Source of the DNA: Haematococcus lacustris
Taxonomy: Eukaryota; Chlorophyta; Chlorophyceae; Chlamydomonadales; Haematococcaceae
Direction of reading: 5' to 3'
DNA: 64,000 nucleotides
Assembly (NCBI GenBank): GCA_030144725.1
Contig: JASKMD010000009.1
Coordinates: 1,567,457-1,631,456 of the forward strand
How positions within the stretch are numbered: position 1 is the stretch's first letter; each line of letters begins with the position of its first letter. Positions 59,301 to 64,000 of the stretch are shown here, in pieces. The notes beneath the pieces are model-generated. The model saw only the letters and a list, made by a program, of their open reading frames with translations, was not told the DNA's origin and did not search any database. A program made the translations under genes and the position numbers.

Positions 59301-62300
59301 TCGTGTACCGTGACTTGGCAGCTATGACAGCCGCCCCAGAGCTGCCCTGGGCGCTGCCACAACTGGCAGCCGCAGCTGTGTCACACATTGGGGAGGCCCC
59401 GACCAGCTCTGATGCCGCCATGACCAGCCTGCACACCTGCCAGCTGTGCCTAGGCGCCATTGTGATCAGGCTTGCACAGCTTGCAGGCACAGGCGGTGCA
59501 GTGAAACAGCTCCAGTCGTGGCGTGGCGTTGCCCGAATGTCCAGAGGCCAGTGGCTGGAGCACTCGGAGGCATTGGTGCAGCAGGCAGTCCAGGAGCTCG
59601 TCAGCCTGCGCCTGTGGACCTCCTCGTTGCGTGGTGTGGTGGATCAGGTTGAGCAAACCCTTCACATGGCAGCCTCAGCGGCACAGGGTGCAGGCACGGG
59701 GGGGGCACAGGGGGCTCCGTTGGGGGAGGATGTGGTGGGAGGGCAGGGGGCGGCGGGGGGCCAGGAGCAGGGGGCGGAGCAGGGATCTGTAGTCAGGCAG
59801 CTGGGCTTGGGCACCACCACTGCCTCCACCATTGTGACAGAGGTCAGCAACCAGGTTGTGGAGGGGAAGGGCGAGGGAGATGGAGGAGGAGTGGAGCAAG
59901 GGAGGTCGACTGCCCCTCCCCTCCCCGCTGCCCCTGCTGCCCCCAGCTCTTCCCCTGCGCTGCACCCAGAGGGGGCTGGCCAGGTCACCGGTGGCGCTGA
60001 CAGCACAGGCAAGGAGGACGCTGGTGGAGTCGAAGTGCCAGGTAGGCATCAGGGACCACAGGGGCGGCAGGGTGGCAGGGTCAGGACTGCAGGCGGGCGA
60101 TCAGGGTGTCACTTCACACCTTCACACTTGCATAGGGCTTACACCAGCAGTATGTCACAAGAGTGTAATGTACGGTTGTGGTGACAGCCATCGTTGGCAT
60201 CCTGCTTGTGTATGTCACTAGCCCACCCACATAGCCATGGACATCTGCCCTTGATCACTTGGCTAGGTAGGCTGTCTTGCCTACAAGGGTTGCTCAGGGC
60301 ATAGGTCCAGGGGCCAAGGCGTAAACTGTAGTGCACTTGGCTAGATGAGGCTGGCTTGCCTACAAGGGTGGCTCAGGACATAGTGGCTCTAGTGGCTCTG
60401 CCGTGTTTTGGAGTACCCTGTGCCACTCAGGGAACAGGGGACTGAATCGTGGATAGCATGGGTGCCATGCGCAATGCACTGAAGAGCAGCCCATGGTTTC
60501 CACATGACACCCCTCAGTATGTGAGCACCTAGCTGGGTGAAATGTTGTCGTGGTAACATTTGTAGGTTTGTGTTAGGTCAATCGGTAGATTGCCACATGC
60601 ATACCGCATTGTCAGGGTATCTCGCTGACCCTATTGCTGTGGTACCTAATTGATGTAGGTCGTAGGTTTGTGGTGAGTGCATTGTAGTAGGTTGTAGTGA
60701 GCCTCGAAGCCTTTACTTTACCGGGTATTTATGTATGGTCACTAGCTTTGTTTGTGGTAGGTAGATTGTAGTAGGTTGTAGTGAGCCTCGAAGCCCTTAC
60801 TTTACCGGCGTTTACTTCTGAGGTGTGCTTGCACGTCTCTCCCTACCCTGGCTGCTCCTGAAAGAACCAGTGCCTCTCTTGCCTCTCTTGCAGGACCCCA
60901 CCTGCTGCTGCTTCCCCTTGCCACCAGCCAGCAGAGCCCAGCCCAGGCCAGCCCCCCTGGCCCACCCGGACACCCCTCCCCTCCAGGCCACCCCGCTGCA
61001 GATCTCAGCCGCAGCCCGCCTCTGGACTTGGCTCCTGCAGCCCCAGCCAGCCCTGATGCCACTGAACAGCCCGCTATGGCACTGACCAAGGCACCCACCC
61101 CTCACGCCCCTGACAGCCCCTCAGCCCCTGACGTCCCTGCCCATGACCCCCCCATGCTGGCACTGCAGCCAGGCCCTACCCAGGCAGCTGCCCCAGCAGC
61201 ACTGCTGGTCCTGGGCCAGGCTGATGACTCCGGCACCTTGGGCACGGCAGCACTGGGCACCCAGCCAGCAGGTGCCCCTGAGGCCTCTCACCCTCCAGCT
61301 GGTGACGACTTGCTCGGGGCTGATGCAGCTTCAGTCCAGGGTCAGGCCAATGCAGTCCAGGCCGCTGATGCTGTGGATCACACCCTGGGGCTGGCGCTGG
61401 CAGCGGTACACACAGCAGCAGGAGTTCCTCAGCAGGAGTTTGGTCTCCAGCCTGTACCTGTACCAGCATCTGGTACTGCACTCAACACCGTCCCATCCCG
61501 GCCAGTGAAGAAGGATGTCAAGCCAGGAGGCCCGAAGCAAGCGCAAGTGATGTTCAGGCGGGCTTGGCTCGGGGGTGGACGCAGGAGGGAGGAGGAAGAG
61601 GAAGAGGAAGGCGAGCAGGATAATGATGATGACGACGATGATGATGAGGAAGACGATGCTGGGGAGGAAGATGAGGATGCGTTTTCTTATGAGATTGATG
61701 ACGACGAGTGGGAGGAGGAGTACGAGGAAGAGGTGGACGAGGGATGGCGAACGAATTGGTCTGATCGCGATGATGATGAGGTCGATGAGGACGATGATGA
61801 GGTCGATGAGGACGATGATGAGGTGTTGAAACGGGCGCACAAGCACATCAAGCCTCACCTGCAACGCTTCGTTCACGCAGCTTCCCTGCAGCTACTGTCA
61901 GCGCAGTCCTGCCTCGTGCGCGCTCCATACTGCGACACCCTCGAATCAACGCAAGCGGTGCTGCAGGCCGCGGGCGACGCACTAGTAGCGCTGCGGGCTG
62001 GTGCCACTGACTTGGCTCTCAACGTGCTGACCCCTCCGCCAGAATCCTTAGAGACGGACGACGAACAGCCGCCGCCGCACAAGCTGCAGTCCAAGGTAGG
62101 GCTGCAGGACGTCAACGTCGGTGCTGTTACCGAGCAATATCTGGAGCAGCGATGGGCGGCTGCGTTCTGGCGCGACGGGGGCGTGCGAAGGAGTGTGAAG
62201 GCGGCTGTGGAACTGGCACGGAGAGGGGTCCGCAGCCTTGAGGAGGAGACTGGCCCAGAGTTGCGCTGGGCCTTGGACTCGGTCGTGGCGGACGTGCAGA

Positions 62301-63572
62301 AGCACGAGCGTGCCATCGCCTCCCTGATGGCCTCAACAGCCACGCTCCCAGCGGATGGCCTGCTGCGGGTTCGCGAGAAGGTGACAGAAGGCAGTGGCGC
62401 GCCGTACACCACCGCGCTGCAAGCCGTCGAAGACGGGTATCGGCAGTACGAGGCGCAACTTGCTGCAAGGACAGCAGCAGAGGCGGCCAACCTGGAGGTC
62501 GTCGCCGTTAACAAAGCTGCGAGGGCACGCTACTTAGAAGCAAAAAAGACTGCGAAGGAGAAAGAGGCAGCGTACCTCATAAAGCTGCGGGATGGTGCCA
62601 AACCTGGCAAGGGGGACAAGAAGCGCGCGAGAGAGCTATACAGGCCCTCCCCGCCGTCTTCCAAGAAAGTGGTGCCAGTACCGCCTATGCCTGCTCGAGT
62701 GGCGCCGCTGAAGCTCCAACAAGACATTGTCGTGTCAGCCGATGCATGCCAAAATGCGCTGCTCCTCTACTTGTGGAAGGCTCACCCGCATGTTGTCGCG
62801 TTGCTGGACCACACGCCCTCCGCGACACCCGCGGCCCCAGCGACGCCCGCACCTCCCACGACTCCCGCGACCCCCGAGCTGCTGCACCCCCAGCACAGCG
62901 TGCGCGCGATTCTGCAGGCGCTGAGCAAAGCGCTGGCTGACGTGCAGTCCGTGGCCGCCGAGGCTGAGGCGAGCTGCCAGCTCGTATGGCGTGCATTTTC
63001 TAACGAGGCAAGCTGGGGCATGCGGAAGAGCCTCACGAGCGAGCCCAATCAATCAAAGAATCAGCAAGGTGACCCAGCTTGGCCCTGGGAGGTTGCTGCT
63101 GTCCCCAAGCGCACAAACACCTTCGCCAGCTCAGACCCAGCGGCCAGCCTCCGTGCCTGCCAGCAGCGGTTGATCGCGGCTGCCGGGTGTTTTGCTCAGA
63201 GCTTGGGTGAAGGGGCGGCGGTGTGGAGCAAACTCTCTGAGTGGAAAGTGGTTCCAGTTGGGACAGGTGGGGCACAGCGCGTGCACTCGTTACTGCAGCG
63301 GGCCATGGCTGAGGCTGCCACCGTGCGCCAGTGCGCGGCCTGGATGCTGGAGGCTGTGGAGCAGGCGGAGGCAGCGCATGCAAAGGGCCTGGATGCCACG
63401 CCTGTTGGCAATCTGGGCGTGGGGGCGGAGGCGGAGGCTGCTGGGGTGGAGGGCACACCCAGTGAGGGAATAGCAGCAGCAGCAGCAGCTGCAGTGCCAC
63501 CAGCAGCACTAACAGCAGCAGCAGCAGCAGCAGCAGCAGTATCACCAGCAGCACCAGCAGCAGTACCACCAG

Positions 63573-63603
<31 letters not shown>

Positions 63604-64000
63604 GCCAGCAGCAGCAGTGGACCTAGCGGGCCTCACCCGCCCTGAGGCTACTGCGCCGGAGGCCGACAACGGGGCGGGTTCCAGGGAGCGAGAGGAAGGG
63701 CAGGATGGGGAGGAGGGGCAGGAGGGGGAAGAGGAGGTGGAGGAGGAGGAGGAGGAGGGGCAGGAGGAAGAGACTGAGGAGAAGGGGGAAGCGGAGGTGG
63801 AGGAGGGGGAGGAGGAGGAGGGGCAGGAGGAGGAGAGTGAGCGTCCACAGTCCAGCAGCCCTCCCCTTGACACCAAGCTGGCCGTGGTGCTCTCTCCCTT
63901 CTTTGCCTCCAGCCACTGTGACTCACCCTCAGCCAGCATCCAGGCAGAGAGGGCCAGCCCTGCCCCACCACCATCACTCACCCTGCCTACTGGCAATGCT
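50939..64000 (+). CDS. Giant modular protein with repeated helical module (3' end outside window)
   Basis: Exons 50939-52070, 52650-53339, 53712-56459, 56755-56850, 58218-60041 and 60894-beyond 64000 connect through five introns, all in phase 1, giving about 3,200 codons so far. Every fully internal exon is a multiple of three: 690, 2748, 96 and 1824 bases. The N-terminus MAAGTTLRFMLLLAPTAGG could be a signal peptide. Exons 1 and 2 are Ala/Gly/Pro-rich, with LPGPAQ repeats, a poly-Glu run and a poly-Ala run. Exons 3, 5 and 6 each hold one copy of a ~550-600-residue helical module. I recognise no known domain. Acidic and Ala/Pro linkers suggest an extended, possibly extracellular or scaffold protein, which is inference. 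In-frame stops at 52169 and 56516 fall in the predicted introns, just past donors GTGAGG (52071) and GTGAGC (56460). If those donors are wrong, these are three tandem paralogous genes instead. Confidence 0.72.
52650..53339 (+). other. Low-complexity exon of the giant gene
   Basis: 230 codons. A poly-Glu run (about 52805-52855) and a 20-plus-residue poly-Ala run coded by GCA (about 53038-53097) lie between Pro/Ser/Ala-rich stretches. Flanked by acceptor ATTCACAG and donor CAG/GTCAGC, both phase 1. Confidence 0.6.
54241..56459 (+). other. Module A of the giant gene (within exon 53712-56459)
   Basis: Order: a basic start (KKDVKPGGPKQAQVMFRRAW), a Glu/Asp-rich stretch with FSYEIDDDEWEEEYEEE, helix KHIKPHLQRFIHAASLQLLSAQ, a helical middle (LEQRWAAAFWRDGGVR, VQKHERAIASLMASIATLPA, LLRVREKVTEGSGAPYTTALKAVEDGYRQYEAQ), a Lys/Ala coiled-coil-like stretch, LQQDIVVSADACQNALFLYLWKAHPHVVALL, a (APATP)n linker, QHSVRAILQALSKALADVQ, then SLRACQQRLREAAVCL and a poly-Ala tail. 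No catalytic motif seen. Confidence 0.75.
56985..57050 (+). repeat. 18-bp intronic tandem repeat
   Basis: Four units of TACCAGCCTGCCCGTCGT-like sequence, flanked by a duplicated ATTGTATGCAC-containing segment (about 56960 and 57090), in the intron between the 96-base exon and module B. Confidence 0.85.
58218..60041 (+). other. Module B of the giant gene (exon 58218-60041)
   Basis: A diverged copy of the same module filling one exon. Corresponding landmarks: EHARPCLQRFAYEASLHLLAAQ, LGQQWATVLAQAVGMR, VMQHERSVAWLLAALPTVPA, VKRVQNELSDRVVEPGATALQTVIAAIYEI, CVLHLYLQSAHSHAVSLLSRL, LRGLRAALAAVEDATFPAE, SLHTCQLCLGAIVIRLAQL. It lacks the long acidic N-terminal tract and has only a short linker. Confidence 0.75.
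60665..60810 (+). repeat. Tandem duplication in the intron before module C
   Basis: GTAGTAGGTTGTAGTGAGCC and the following CTCGAAGCC(T/C)TTACTTTACCGG occur at about 60686 and 60776, some 90 bp apart. An earlier pair (CACTTGGCTAG..., GCCTACAAGGGT...) at about 60256 and 60333 shows a second local duplication. Confidence 0.85.
61531..64000 (+). other. Module C of the giant gene (within the exon starting at 60894)
   Basis: Very close copy of module A, with a nearly constant offset of about 7.29 kb from 53.86/61.15 kb onward. It carries additional (DEDDDEV) repeats in the acidic part and a shorter APATP linker. After the final helices it continues through poly-Ala into a new Glu/Gly-rich tract (EEGQEEE...). 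The exon is open to the end of the window. Confidence 0.8.

Overview
This window is nuclear DNA from a green alga, most likely of the Chlamydomonadales (volvocalean) type. The genes are GC-rich and split by many short GT-AG introns. TGTAA, the volvocalean polyadenylation signal, lies downstream of several stop codons. CAG/CTG repeats and GC-rich minisatellites are abundant, and one gene encodes a digalactosyldiacylglycerol synthase of the plant/algal type. I cannot name the species; a Haematococcus-like alga would fit. Most long open frames are artefacts of stop-poor, repetitive, GC-rich sequence. I called genes only where protein-like exons join with consistent intron phases. Layout: 88-159 is a tRNA-Pro(CGG) gene. 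365-4500 is a transposon-like element with ~0.7 kb inverted arms facing inward around a minus-strand coding region. 5228-23717 (minus) is one large gene of many exons: a multi-pass membrane block with an XK-like signature, then a long run of leucine-rich repeats. 24834-30018 (minus) is a complete ten-exon class I release factor (RF1/PrfA type) with an N-terminal organelle-targeting extension. A 325-bp divergent intergenic region separates it from 30344-34602 (plus), a six-exon DGD1-type digalactosyldiacylglycerol synthase. 35408-36107 (plus) is a two-exon organellar (probably mitochondrial) ribosomal protein bL28. 37058-38558 is a non-autonomous hAT-type transposon with an exact 8-bp target duplication. 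38766-43270 (plus) is a type I membrane protein with a beta-propeller-like lumenal part. 43.3-48.2 kb holds two copies of an unrecognised repeat family, one broken by a SINE-like insertion with an 11-bp target duplication; a small gene of unknown function (44360-45795) lies between them. From 50939 to beyond the window end runs a giant modular gene. Its six visible exons are joined only by phase-1 introns, and three of them carry copies of a large helical module I do not recognise. The DGD synthase (galactolipid synthesis), RF1 (organellar translation termination) and bL28 (organellar ribosome) form a loose cluster of organelle-directed housekeeping genes, but nothing shows they are co-regulated. 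The giant modular gene and the XK-like/LRR fusion are the best candidates for undescribed biology.
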